DNA of 13,963 bases from an uncultured Eubacteriales bacterium (GTDB lineage Bacteria; Bacillota; Clostridia; Oscillospirales; QAKW01): assembly GCA_902492505.1 (NCBI GenBank), contig CABULU010000047.1:1-13963 (forward strand), written 5' to 3'. The stretch's first letter is position 1. The number at the start of each line of letters is the position of its first letter. The notes under the pieces are model-generated. The model had not been told where the DNA came from. It did not search any database and saw only the letters and a list, made by a program, of their open reading frames with translations. Below are positions 1 to 8,300 of the stretch, in pieces. Both the position numbers and the translations under genes were made by a program.

Positions 1-1
1 G

Positions 2-655
2 GGTATACTGACCGTCCGCGGCGGTATGACCTCCCACGCTGCCGTTGTGGCCCGCGGTATGGGTACCTGCTGCGTATCCGGCTGTTCGGATATCGCAATG
101 GACGAGGAAAACAAGAAGTTTGTTCTTGCCGGCAAAACATACGTCGAGGGCGATTATATCTCCATCGACGGTTCGACAGGCGCTATCTACGACGGTGTAA
201 TTCCGACCGTTGACGCTTCTATCGGCGGCGAGTTCGGCAGAATCATGGCATGGGCTGACAAGTACAGAAAGCTCAGGGTCAGAACAAACGCCGACACACC
301 GGACGATGCAAAGCGCGCTTTTGCACTCGGCGCAGAAGGTATAGGTCTTTGCCGTACAGAGCATATGTTCTTTGAGGGTGACAGAATAGCTGCATTCAGA
401 GAAATGATCTGCTCGGACACCGTTGAAGAGAGAGAAGCGGCGCTTGCCAAAATTCTCCCGACACAGCAGGGCGACTTTGAAAAACTTTACGAGGCAATGG
501 AAGGCAAGAGCGTTACAATCCGCTTCCTCGACCCGCCTCTTCATGAATTTGTTCCAACAGAGGAAAAAGATATCGAGCTGCTTGCAAAAACACAGGGCAA
601 AACAGTCGAACAGATTAAAATATCATTGCTTCACTGCATGAGTTTAACCCGATGA
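2..655 (+). CDS. ppdK: Pyruvate,phosphate dikinase, middle part (5' partial, frameshifted)
   Basis: Pyruvate,phosphate dikinase interconverts pyruvate + ATP + Pi and PEP + AMP + PPi in the cytoplasm. The reading frame is already open at the left edge, so the N-terminal ATP-grasp domain lies outside the window. Visible first is the phosphohistidine domain with the motif GGMTSHAAVVARGMG; its His (codon 35-37) is the phosphorylated residue (His455 in the Clostridium symbiosum enzyme). The start of the C-terminal PEP/pyruvate barrel follows, with the PEP-utilising signature GLCRTEHMFFEGDR near 350-385. The frame stays PPDK-like to about 617-620 and then reads about 12 unrelated residues (ending LHCMSLTR) to a stop at 653-655, while the next frame carries on the protein. 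The ATG at 26 is internal and not a real start. Identification is very secure; whether the break is biological or a sequencing error is open. Confidence 0.95.
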   Translation, partial: GILTVRGGMTSHAAVVARGMGTCCVSGCSDIAMDEENKKFVLAGKTYVEGDYISIDGSTGAIYDGVIPTVDASIGGEFGRIMAWADKYRKLRVRTNADTPDDAKRAFALGAEGIGLCRTEHMFFEGDRIAAFREMICSDTVEEREAALAKILPTQQGDFEKLYEAMEGKSVTIRFLDPPLHEFVPTEEKDIELLAKTQGKTVEQIKISLLHCMSLTR

Positions 656-1308
656 TGGGTCACCGCGGCTGCCGTCTGGCTGTCACCTACCCCGAAATCG
701 CCGCTATGCAGACAAGAGCTGTTATCCGTGCTGCAATCAATGTTAAAAAGGCTCACGCCGATTGGAACATTGTTCCCGAAATCATGATTCCGCTGGTAGG
801 CGAGGTTAAAGAGCTTAAATATGTCAAAGACGTTGTAGTCAAGACAGCTGACGAGGAAATAAAGGCTGCAGGCTCCGACCTTAAATACGAGGTTGGCACA
901 ATGATCGAAATCCCGAGAGCTTGTCTCACGGCCGACGAGATTGCAAAAGAAGCAGACTTCTTCTGCTTCGGTACAAACGACCTCACGCAGATGACCTTCG
1001 GCTTCAGCCGCGACGACGCAGGCAAGTTTTTGGGTGCTTACTACGACGCCAAGATTTACGAGTCCGATCCGTTTGCAAAGCTTGACCAGACAGGCGTCGG
1101 TAAGCTTATGGAAATGTCCGTCAAGATGGGTCATGAGGTTAGACCGAACATTCACTGCGGTATCTGCGGTGAGCATGGCGGTGACCCGACATCTGTCGAG
1201 TTCTGCCACAGAATCGGTTTGGATTATGTTTCCTGCTCACCCTTCCGTGTACCGATTGCACGCCTTGCCGCAGCACAGGCTGCTATTAAAGAACAGGGGA
1301 ATAAGTAA
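619..1308 (+). CDS. ppdK: Pyruvate,phosphate dikinase, C-terminal part after the frameshift
   Basis: This is the rest of the PPDK PEP/pyruvate-binding barrel. Read from codon 619 it gives NIIASLHEFNPMMGHRGCRL, which joins the upstream frame exactly if one A is added to the A-run at 617-620. Key parts are visible: GHRGCRL with a substrate-binding Arg, the FGTNDLTQMTFGFSRDDAG segment with Asn-Asp near the metal/substrate site, and HCGICGEHGGDP with the catalytic Cys (codon 1165-1167, Cys831 in C. symbiosum PPDK). The C-terminus (SPFRVPIARLAAAQAAI) has the normal length for the family. The ATG at 652 is the second of the paired Met codons in NPMMGHRG, has no ribosome binding site and is not a natural start. 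All visible catalytic residues are kept, so only the single indel speaks against a working enzyme. A strong terminator follows 115 bases downstream. Confidence 0.95.
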   Translation, partial: NIIASLHEFNPMMGHRGCRLAVTYPEIAAMQTRAVIRAAINVKKAHADWNIVPEIMIPLVGEVKELKYVKDVVVKTADEEIKAAGSDLKYEVGTMIEIPRACLTADEIAKEADFFCFGTNDLTQMTFGFSRDDAGKFLGAYYDAKIYESDPFAKLDQTGVGKLMEMSVKMGHEVRPNIHCGICGEHGGDPTSVEFCHRIGLDYVSCSPFRVPIARLAAAQAAIKEQGNK

Positions 1309-1423
1309 TTCTTCCTTAAATCGCCTATTTGAACGCAAACGAAGCGTATGTACGAAAACTCGCGTATACTTCTTCAAGCAGCGTTTCGAAATATTGTAAA
1401 TATACAAATTAATATCTAAAGCG

Positions 1424-1459
1424 AATCCCTCTGCCGGACATCCGGCAGAGGGATTTTTT
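1424..1459 (+). terminator. Rho-independent terminator after ppdK
   Basis: Perfect 15-bp inverted repeat (AATCCCTCTGCCGGA at 1424-1438 and its complement at 1441-1455) with only two bases between the arms, so the tip must open to form a loop. It runs into six T's at 1454-1459. It separates ppdK from the sigma factor gene. Nothing gene-like was seen between 1309 and 1423. Confidence 0.93.
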
Positions 1460-1471
1460 AAAAAAAGAGCC

Positions 1472-1501
1472 AACCTTTTTAAGTTTTGGTGTCTTAAAAA
1501 G
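1472..1501 (+). promoter_or_regulatory. Possible ECF-type promoter overlapping an inverted repeat
   Basis: Directly upstream of the sigma gene, AAC (1472-1474) is followed 16 bases later by GTC (1491-1493). This resembles the bipartite AAC / CGTC-like promoters of ECF sigma factors, which often transcribe their own gene. The same stretch holds a perfect 9-bp inverted repeat, CTTTTTAAG (1475-1483) and CTTAAAAAG (1493-1501), with a 9-base spacer. That repeat could be an operator or an RNA hairpin just before the ribosome binding site at 1513-1518. No good sigma-A promoter was seen in the short gap after the terminator. The repeat is certain as sequence; the promoter role is inference from short matches. 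Confidence 0.35.
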
Positions 1502-1527
1502 TGAAAGCTTTCAAGGAGACAAAACAA

Positions 1528-3180
1528 ATGACCCAAACAGAGGCAGAGAAAATTATAACCGAATATATCAAACCGATTTACGGCTTTGCTTTGAAGCATT
1601 GTAAAAGCATTTCCGATGCAGAAGATCTTTCGCAGGAAATTGTAATGAAGTCATACCGCGCAATGCTTGCTAAGGAGCAAGTTGTGAAACCCTCAAAATT
1701 CATATGGACTGTTGCGCACAATATGCTTGCGAATTATTACCGCGATAAATCACGAAGGGGTATCGGAATTTCTATTGATGAGATTGCGGAAATACCCACA
1801 GATTTTAGCTTTGATGAGTGTGATGACAGCGGCAAGAAAATCGTAAAACTCCAAAAGGAGATTGCGTATCTCTCAAAAACTCAACGAGAAATTGTAATTG
1901 CATACTACTTTGAAAATCTAAAGCAAAACGAAATTGCGAAAAAGCTGAATATTCCTCTCGGCACTGTAAAATGGCATTTGTTCGAAGCCAAAAAAGAATT
2001 AAAACGAGGTATAGATACCATGAGAGAAGCAAGCAAACTGAAATTTCATCCTATAAAATTTGATTCAGTAGACATAATTGGAAGCAGCGGAACAAAAAAT
2101 TCGAGCGACTATTTGCGCTCCTCAATTTCACAGAATATCTGCTATGCCATAAGAAACAGTGCCAAGACCGTAAACGAAATTGCCGATAATTTGGGAGTAT
2201 CTCCTGTTTATATTGAAGACGAGATTGCCTATCTTGAAGAATATGATTTGGTAAAGAAATCAGATAGCGCGTATATCGTCAATTTTATAATCAGTGAGCC
2301 GAAAGAAGTACTTTTGATTCTTCAGGACAAAATGTACAAGGAAGCGTCAAACCTTTTTGCAAACGATTTGTATGATGAATTGATAAGTTCCAAAATAATC
2401 AACAGCACATCGATAATCTGTCGTCAGACCGATATGCCGATTTCGCTGACGGAAAACTCAAATACAGACCGTAATTTCGTTCTGTGGTCGCTTATTCCGT
2501 ACATTGCCGCATGTTCCGGAGAGCATCTAATAGATGATGAAATTTCCTTTGAGGAAGTATCAACGATTCGCCCGGATGGTGGTAATAACATCATAAATGC
2601 TACAGTAATTTCGGAAAACCTCAGATTGCCAGATGATTATTTGCACATGAAAAAATGGTGCGGTCCCATGTGGAATGAGCAAAATGGAGTGACATTATGG
2701 CAGATAAACAGTGAATGGTCAAGTCGTAAATTGGAAAACGGATATCAATATGCGCTTGATGCAAACCATGCTTTGACGCTTTACAACCGTGATGAGTTGT
2801 CAAAGGAAGACTGGATGTGGCTTTGTGAGCACGGATATGCCAAAACAAACGGTGACTTTGATGGAAACTTCAAGGCATCGTGGCAGATTGTGATTCTCGC
2901 AAATGATGACATACGGAGAGACCTTATTTCAATTGGCACTCGTATTAAGGAGAAATATAAGCAGAAATTCGATGAAATAAAGAAACCGTACATTGAACAA
3001 ATGCTTAAGTCCGTACCAACTCACTTAAGAAAAACGAAAGCATTTGAATTACAGTCTATATTTTGTTACGACGGCTGGTTTTTGCTCCACTGCTACCATA
3101 CCTTACTTGAAAACGGAAAACTGAAAATACCAACGGAAAATCAGCGAAAATCTCTTTCGACACTGATTATCGAGAAATGA
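1528..3180 (+). CDS. ECF-like RNA polymerase sigma factor with large C-terminal extension
   Basis: A 550-residue protein whose first ~165 residues are a sigma-70 family factor of the ECF type. Region 2 is about residues 5-75 (YGFALKHCKSISDAEDLSQEI, then FIWTVAHNMLANYYRD for -10 recognition), and region 4 about 110-160 (LSKTQREIVIAYYF, then the helix-turn-helix QNEIAKKLNIPLGTVKWHLF). A winged-helix-like segment follows near 190-250 (KTVNEIADNLGVSPVYIEDEIAYLEEYDLV), then about 300 residues I cannot assign, rich in aromatic residues. No membrane segment is evident. ECF factors are usually under 200 residues, so the extension may sense a signal or hold the factor inactive (inference). ATG 1528 is preferred over GTG 1501 because AAGGAG at 1513-1518 is correctly spaced for it. 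No anti-sigma gene lies next to it and no clear terminator follows. Confidence 0.85.
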   Translation: MTQTEAEKIITEYIKPIYGFALKHCKSISDAEDLSQEIVMKSYRAMLAKEQVVKPSKFIWTVAHNMLANYYRDKSRRGIGISIDEIAEIPTDFSFDECDDSGKKIVKLQKEIAYLSKTQREIVIAYYFENLKQNEIAKKLNIPLGTVKWHLFEAKKELKRGIDTMREASKLKFHPIKFDSVDIIGSSGTKNSSDYLRSSISQNICYAIRNSAKTVNEIADNLGVSPVYIEDEIAYLEEYDLVKKSDSAYIVNFIISEPKEVLLILQDKMYKEASNLFANDLYDELISSKIINSTSIICRQTDMPISLTENSNTDRNFVLWSLIPYIAACSGEHLIDDEISFEEVSTIRPDGGNNIINATVISENLRLPDDYLHMKKWCGPMWNEQNGVTLWQINSEWSSRKLENGYQYALDANHALTLYNRDELSKEDWMWLCEHGYAKTNGDFDGNFKASWQIVILANDDIRRDLISIGTRIKEKYKQKFDEIKKPYIEQMLKSVPTHLRKTKAFELQSIFCYDGWFLLHCYHTLLENGKLKIPTENQRKSLSTLIIEK

Positions 3181-3239
3181 GCATTCAGTACCATTAGTGT
3201 TAATGAATTGATTGTTTTAAAATCGCACATTTGTGAGTT

Positions 3240-3277
3240 AACCTCCTTTACGCTACAATATAATCGCAAAGGAGGTT
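3240..3277 (+). repeat. Hairpin that would enclose a ribosome binding site
   Basis: AACCTCCTTT (3240-3249) pairs perfectly with AAAGGAGGTT (3268-3277). The stem extends inward by two more pairs past one mismatch, leaving a loop of about 12 bases. The right arm is an ideal Shine-Dalgarno sequence placed 9 bases before the degraded reading frame at 3284, and the left arm is its anti-Shine-Dalgarno complement. The loop also contains TATAAT (3259-3264). It could be a translation-control hairpin, a palindromic remnant, or a weak terminator for the sigma gene, since it is followed by TTTTA. Confidence 0.5.
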
Positions 3278-3283
3278 TTACTT

Positions 3284-3355
3284 ATTAAAGTTAAAAAATT
3301 AACCCTTGACGATGTTGATTACCAATTGTTCATTGAATGAGTAAATGCCGCATAA
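3284..3355 (+). pseudogene. Possible decayed small protein gene (23 codons)
   Basis: A strong GGAGG (3271-3275) precedes a frame that reads IKVKKLTLDDVDYQLFIE, then TGA (3338-3340), then VNAA and a TAA stop (3353-3355). The codon at the expected start position is ATT, not ATG, and the internal TGA is one base from TGG. The simplest reading is a short gene that lost its start codon and gained a stop. The protein is not recognised. It could also be chance, because the frame is very short; the well-placed ribosome binding site is the main reason to list it. Confidence 0.25.
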
Positions 3356-3578
3356 ACGCTATACATAACCACCTGAAAAAATCAACGGCATCAATATTAT
3401 GTCATTATTTACAACAAAAGCTGTTTATCTGAAATCAAATTATTTTTATCTGATTTTATATTGAACTTATAATAAATGTCCGAGGTAAAATTTATACTGT
3501 CTACGACAAATCGCCATATTTTTTATATATTTCATGTTATTATTTGTATCAAATATATAAAGAAACATATAGTATAAG

Positions 3579-3607
3579 TTGACAAAATAAGAATTTTATT
3601 GTATAAT
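3579..3607 (+). promoter_or_regulatory. Consensus sigma-A promoter of citrate synthase
   Basis: TTGACA (3579-3584), a 17-base spacer, and TATAAT (3602-3607): a perfect match to both housekeeping hexamers at optimal spacing. Transcription should begin near 3614, giving a leader of about 135 bases before the ATG at 3749. Confidence 0.88.
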
Positions 3608-3617
3608 TAATTATACA
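3600..3617. promoter_or_regulatory. Perfect 18-bp palindrome over the -10 box (candidate operator)
   Basis: TGTATAATTAATTATACA is an exact palindrome that contains the -10 hexamer of the citrate synthase promoter and its mirror image, and covers the expected start of transcription. A repressor bound here would block the promoter; the second TATAAT half also faces the minus strand. Operator function is inferred from position and symmetry only, and the regulator is unknown. Confidence 0.55.
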
Positions 3618-3647
3618 GTATAATTTAATTATTATTTGAATTTTAGT

Positions 3648-3677
3648 TTATAGTTTTGAAACAAATTAAAACTATAA
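3648..3677 (+). repeat. Hairpin in the citrate synthase leader
   Basis: TTATAGTTTT (3648-3657) and AAAACTATAA (3668-3677) are perfect 10-bp arms around a 10-base loop, inside the predicted 5' leader and about 70 bases before the start codon. The stem is AT-rich and only moderately stable. No known riboswitch class is recognised here. Confidence 0.4.
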
Positions 3678-3748
3678 TAAATTTTTAAAATTAACCGACA
3701 TATACTGTACACCAAAAACACTCACCTATAACGAAAGAGAGAGTAAGT

Positions 3749-5110
3749 ATGAAAAATAATTCCGAAATTACACCGTACATATCAGAACTTGCAGAAATAT
3801 CAACACAAAACAATAAAATAGTTGCCGACATGTATTTAGAACACAAAGTAAACCGCGGTCTGCGCGATGTCAACGGAAACGGTGTAGTAACGGGACTTAC
3901 GGAGGTTTCTAAAGTTAAGGCTAAGGAAAAGCTGCCGGACGGCAGTGAGGTTTCCTGCGACGGTCAGCTATATTACCGCGGAATTAACATACGCGAGCTT
4001 GTTGCCGGATTTATGAAAGACGATCGTTTCGGCTTTGAAGAAGCTGTATATCTTCTCTTATTTTCCGAGCTGCCAAACAAAAAACAGCTCTTGCGCTTTG
4101 AAGAAGAGCTTTCTGATTACAGAAGCCTGCCTACATCTTTTGTACGCGATATTATTTTAAAAGCTCCCGGCAAGGACATGATGAACATACTGTCTCGCAG
4201 CGTTCTCACCTTGTACGCTTACGACGATAATCCGGATGATATATCCATTGCAAATGTTCTGCGTCAGTGCTTGCAGTTAATCGCCGTATTTCCGCTTTTA
4301 TCGGTATACGGTTATCAATCATATCAACACTATCACATGGATAAAAGCCTGTTTATACATCTGCCCAAACCCGGTCTTTCAACAGCGGAAAATATACTAC
4401 ATCTTCTGCGTGAGGACGGTAAATATACAAAGCTTGAAGCAAAAGTTTTAGATCTTGCGCTTGTTCTTCATGCTGAACACGGCGGCGGTAACAACTCCAC
4501 ATTTACAACTCATGTTGTCACATCCTCCGGAACCGATACATATTCGGCGATTGCGGCGGCGCTCGGTTCGCTGAAGGGACCGCGTCACGGTGGTGCAAAC
4601 ATCAAGGTTGTCAAAATGTTTGAGGATATGAAAAGAACTATCAACACGGAAAACCGCGATGAAATCGCCGACTATCTTTCACGACTGCTCGACAAAAAAG
4701 CATTTGACAATTCCGGATTAATTTACGGAATGGGCCATGCAGTTTATTCGTTATCCGATCCGCGCGCAGATATACTGATGTCCTGCGCCAAGGACCTTGC
4801 CGTTGAAAAGGGCTTTGAAAAGGACTATGCACTTTATGAGACAGTAGCTGAGCTTGCTCCGGAAATTATATCCTCCAAACGCAGAATGTACAAGGGAGTC
4901 AGCGCCAATGTGGATTTCTATTCCGGACTTATTTATCAGATGCTGGAGTTGCCCTGCGAACTGTATACTCCGATTTTCGCCATTGCAAGAATTGCGGGCT
5001 GGAGCGCACACAGAATAGAAGAAATTCAAAACGCGGGAAAAATCATACGCCCTTCCTACGTCAGCGTTAAGCCTGACAGGGAGTATATAAGCCTTGAAAA
5101 CCGCAAATAA
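3749..5110 (+). CDS. gltA: Citrate synthase (type II, clostridial form)
   Basis: Condenses acetyl-CoA and oxaloacetate to citrate, the first step of the oxidative TCA branch leading to 2-oxoglutarate and glutamate; cytoplasmic. The 453-residue protein carries the family landmarks in order: HAEHGGGNNSTF (241-252, catalytic His244), GPRHGGANIKVV (277-288, His280), GMGHAVY (327-333), the DPR segment with Arg339, and NVDFYSG with the catalytic Asp389. A long N-terminal part (1-75), including an LPDG...CDGQLYYRG region, is normal for the Clostridia subgroup. ATG 3749 follows a purine-rich but weak ribosome binding site (GAGAGAG, 3737-3743). It is a single-gene unit with its own promoter, palindrome and terminator. 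A 2-methylcitrate synthase activity cannot be excluded from sequence, but no methylcitrate-pathway genes are nearby. Confidence 0.95.
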   Translation: MKNNSEITPYISELAEISTQNNKIVADMYLEHKVNRGLRDVNGNGVVTGLTEVSKVKAKEKLPDGSEVSCDGQLYYRGINIRELVAGFMKDDRFGFEEAVYLLLFSELPNKKQLLRFEEELSDYRSLPTSFVRDIILKAPGKDMMNILSRSVLTLYAYDDNPDDISIANVLRQCLQLIAVFPLLSVYGYQSYQHYHMDKSLFIHLPKPGLSTAENILHLLREDGKYTKLEAKVLDLALVLHAEHGGGNNSTFTTHVVTSSGTDTYSAIAAALGSLKGPRHGGANIKVVKMFEDMKRTINTENRDEIADYLSRLLDKKAFDNSGLIYGMGHAVYSLSDPRADILMSCAKDLAVEKGFEKDYALYETVAELAPEIISSKRRMYKGVSANVDFYSGLIYQMLELPCELYTPIFAIARIAGWSAHRIEEIQNAGKIIRPSYVSVKPDREYISLENRK

Positions 5111-5146
5111 AATATTTCAAATTTAATGTTTTCTAAAAAGCATGAT

Positions 5147-5182
5147 AAAATAGAGCTGTAATTTTCGATAGCTCTATTTTTT
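5147..5182 (+). terminator. Rho-independent terminator after citrate synthase
   Basis: AAAATAGAGCT (5147-5157) pairs with AGCTCTATTTT (5170-5180) across a 12-base loop and ends in a T-run to 5182. It starts 36 bases after the stop codon. Confidence 0.88.
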
Positions 5183-5247
5183 AATTATACAATCATATTT
5201 AATGTTCAACACAATGTCTCTTTAATAATGCAAAATGTTATTTAATG

Positions 5248-5276
5248 TTGTTTTTCTTTTTCCATTATGATATTAT
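5248..5276 (+). promoter_or_regulatory. Extended -10 promoter of the glycosidase-like gene
   Basis: TTGTTT (5248-5253), 17 bases, then TATTAT (5271-5276) preceded by TG one base upstream (extended -10). This predicts a short leader of about 25 bases before ATG 5309. It also shows why the in-frame ATG at 5267, inside the promoter, is unlikely to be the start. Confidence 0.6.
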
Positions 5277-5308
5277 TTGTAAAATTACCACTTACGGAGG
5301 CAGGAAAT

Positions 5309-8300
5309 ATGGAAGATTACAGCATGCTTTTTAAAGAGGACAACGGTCCCCTTATTTTCCCGCAGAAGACATACTCTTACGACTTTGACTTTTCGCCCGA
5401 AAGCGAACGTGAATACCGGCTCTTTTTTACAGGTGAAACGGAGTTGTTTTACTACTGGAAAACAGAATGCTGCTCCAGAGCACTTTACAAACGCATATCA
5501 GACGCTCTTGTCCCCGGAAAAACCACCGCATGGGGAGTTGAATTCAAAGGTGCAGATTATCCGAAGGTTTTGACACATAAGGTTTTATGGCAGCCATCGG
5601 CGGCGTATATAAAATTAAAGGATTATACCGAAAATTGGAAAGCCGGTGTCAGCGCGTGGGCAAAAAACCTAAAGATTCGAGATGACGGATACCTGCGGCT
5701 TTTGATAGAAATACGCTTAACGCATGAAGGGGAAATAAAAAATCACACAAAAGATAAGCCAGATAAGGTATACACAATCGATTTTCCTCAGGGCAGCTAC
5801 GATACAAAAAAATTTGAAATTGAAGCAAATATTCCAAACAGCACAGCAAATGTAAATTATATTATCGAAGGTGAAAACTTTGAAGGATACATAGTTTTTG
5901 AAGCTCCGTTTCTCACTTCGTCAAACGGCTATAACATCATCCCCTCCTTTGCTCCGGACACCGCAATATACCAGCGCTATTTCAACTGGCTGGGCGTCAA
6001 TCTTTCTCGCGCGGAATGGCCCTGCATGAAAATTGACTTAAACGGAAAAACGGTTTTTAACGGAGAATTCTTCGAACGCTGCCACCGCTATTCGGAAAAG
6101 GAAATAACACTTTCAGATGAATCACTTATAAACGGCAGAAATCACGTCGAATTCACCCTTACATCCGACTGGCACGACGCACTGCCATACCGCCTGCACG
6201 AGCTCGGCATAGTAAGCGAGGCGTCATCCTGCTTCAATATAATAGCCTGCCCCGAGGTCGTAACCGAAAACATTCCGTTTTCACTGCTGCTTAACATAAA
6301 AACGCCATGCAGTCTGCAACTGAAATCATCGGCAAAAGCCGTATCTCCTCTCAGATTCGAAAAAACGGGTCTTCACTTTCTACGTCTTATTTACAACATC
6401 CCAGTAAACGGACTTGACATCACGCTTTCAAACGGCGAGCACACGGAAAAATGCTGCGTTTTACGCGTGGTTAAGCGTGGTCAGGACGGGGTTATCACAG
6501 GAACCGGCGATATGGTTTACATAAATCAGGATATAACCGATACGGAAAACTTTCTCAAATGGTACATGCAGAATAATATCGGACAGCTATTAACCATCCG
6601 TCCGGTATATCGCTGGAGCGGCAGCCGAAAGGTTCACATCGATACGTGGCGGGAAATGACAAACCTTTTTAACGGACTCGGTATCAAGTATTCACATATG
6701 GTAGACGGCAGAGAGCCACAGGGATTTACAGCAAATCCGCAGTACGAGCTGCTTGCCGCAAAAACCGAATATGAATCCGGCTTTTTAGGTCGCCAATTAC
6801 ACGAACGGGACGGCGCATACTGTTACTGGGGTGATTATGACAAGCTGGATGATTTCAGAGATGTCGTAAACCACTACGATACTGAATTATTAACCGATAA
6901 CATGATGCGCCAGCACAGACAGCACCCCGAAAAAGCAGGTCAGGACGCTCATCCCAGCGAAATGTATGATGACGGAAAACGTTACAGACTATGCCATAAT
7001 CCATATTTGCCTGCGGATATGGAAATTCAGGCAAAAGACGTTATAAACAGCTTTCGAATTATAAAACGGGATACAACAAGACATACCGGACCGTCAATAC
7101 TGTTCAAATACTTCTGCATGGCGGGGTATGACTGGATCGGCGCCGAGACAATGGACAGTCCGACCGAATTTTTAATGGCGGCTCTGCGCGGCGCGGCGCG
7201 TGCTTATAATATTGAAAGAACCGGTGTGCACCATGCTCTGCAATGGTCAAGTTCACCTCATGATGACCCAAAGCGCTTTATGCGTTACCGCCTGGCTCTT
7301 TACGTTACATGGATGCAGGGAGCGCACGAAATAAACACCGAAGAGGGTCTGTGGCACATGGAGGAATGTTTTTGCTCATATCACCGTTTTTCTCACGCAG
7401 CAAAAGAACATCTAAAAATGCAGCAGGATTTTTCACGTTATGTCGCAACGCATCAAAGACGCGGATATCTGCGCACAAAAGTCGGTGTGCTGCATGGCAG
7501 ATATGACGGATATCCGTGCTTCAGCCATATAGTATGGGGGCAGTCAAAAAGCAGGTTCAACCCCGACTTTGACGCCGAACTAAGCTGGCAGATACCAAAG
7601 CTCTCGTTTTTCCCGATTGATGACAAATCATGGACTACCTTTAAGCATTTCAGTCACGGCGAGCCTTTCGGACTGGTGTCAGGAAATCCGCGTGGAAACC
7701 TTGATATAGTGCCTGTTGAAAAGCCTATCGGCAATTACGGTCTGCTTGCTTTTTTTGCATACAACAAAGCAGAAAAAACCGACCTTGACGCAATACTTAA
7801 AGCCGTCAGAAACGGCGCGGAGCTTATGCTCTCGCTTGCACACTTGACAGATACAACCAACAGAGAAGACCTTGAAAATTACAGACTTCATTTCTGTGAA
7901 CATGAAATCTTTAACTGCCTGGGCTTTGACAGCCTGCCCGAATTTAAAAACGACAGCTTTAACGGAATATCTTTACCCATAGCGGAAAATTTAAAGGCAG
8001 AAGACAGCGAAATAATCGTGAAAACCGATAGCGGCAGAGCGCTGCTTATCGAGAAAAAGGTCGGGCACGGCAAAATCATTTTGCTCAACACAAAACTCTA
8101 CCCTGCAAATCCCGCTGTAAAAGGGCTGTATACCGCAGAATTTGAAAAGCGGGCGGATGCTCAGAATAATTCGGAATATGTAACACCCGTAGGAGAAGCA
8201 GAAATTCAAACGGCAGTATACGAACTTGCCAACGGCGACTGCGAGGCATATTTTATAGCGGTCGACTGGTGGAACTATCCGGCAAACGTGCGTCAGGCAA

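Larger units (their letters stand above)
3181..3748. other. AT-rich intergenic region between the sigma gene and citrate synthase
   Basis: 568 bases without an intact gene. The first ~180 bases hold the hairpin at 3240-3277 and a degraded small reading frame, listed separately. From about 3360 to 3578 the sequence is very AT-rich and I see no coding sign. It contains an 11-bp inverted repeat (TTTATATATTT at 3522-3532 and its complement at 3551-3561), which could arise by chance at this base composition, and a twice-repeated TTTATCTGA. The last part is the promoter and about 135-base leader of citrate synthase. Confidence 0.7.

Noticed and set aside
631..1209. 192-codon open frame on the minus strand under ppdK
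   Set aside because: It is antisense to well-conserved PPDK sequence, has no recognisable protein features and reflects codon bias of the real gene.
1501..1527. GTG at 1501 as start of the sigma factor
   Set aside because: No ribosome binding site precedes it, while AAGGAG at 1513-1518 is correctly placed for ATG 1528; the extra residues are not sigma-like and the GTG lies in the inverted repeat.
3522..3561. 11-bp AT-only inverted repeat as an operator or terminator
   Set aside because: All bases are A or T in a very AT-rich stretch, so chance is a sufficient explanation.
3356..3578. Search for a CRISPR array, tRNA or insertion sequence ends in the largest spacer
   Set aside because: No regular repeat-spacer pattern, no cloverleaf-like arms and no terminal inverted repeats with target duplications were seen.
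5267..5308. ATG at 5267 as start of the 1078-residue protein
   Set aside because: It overlaps the predicted -10 region and lacks a ribosome binding site; ATG 5309 has GGAGG eight bases upstream.
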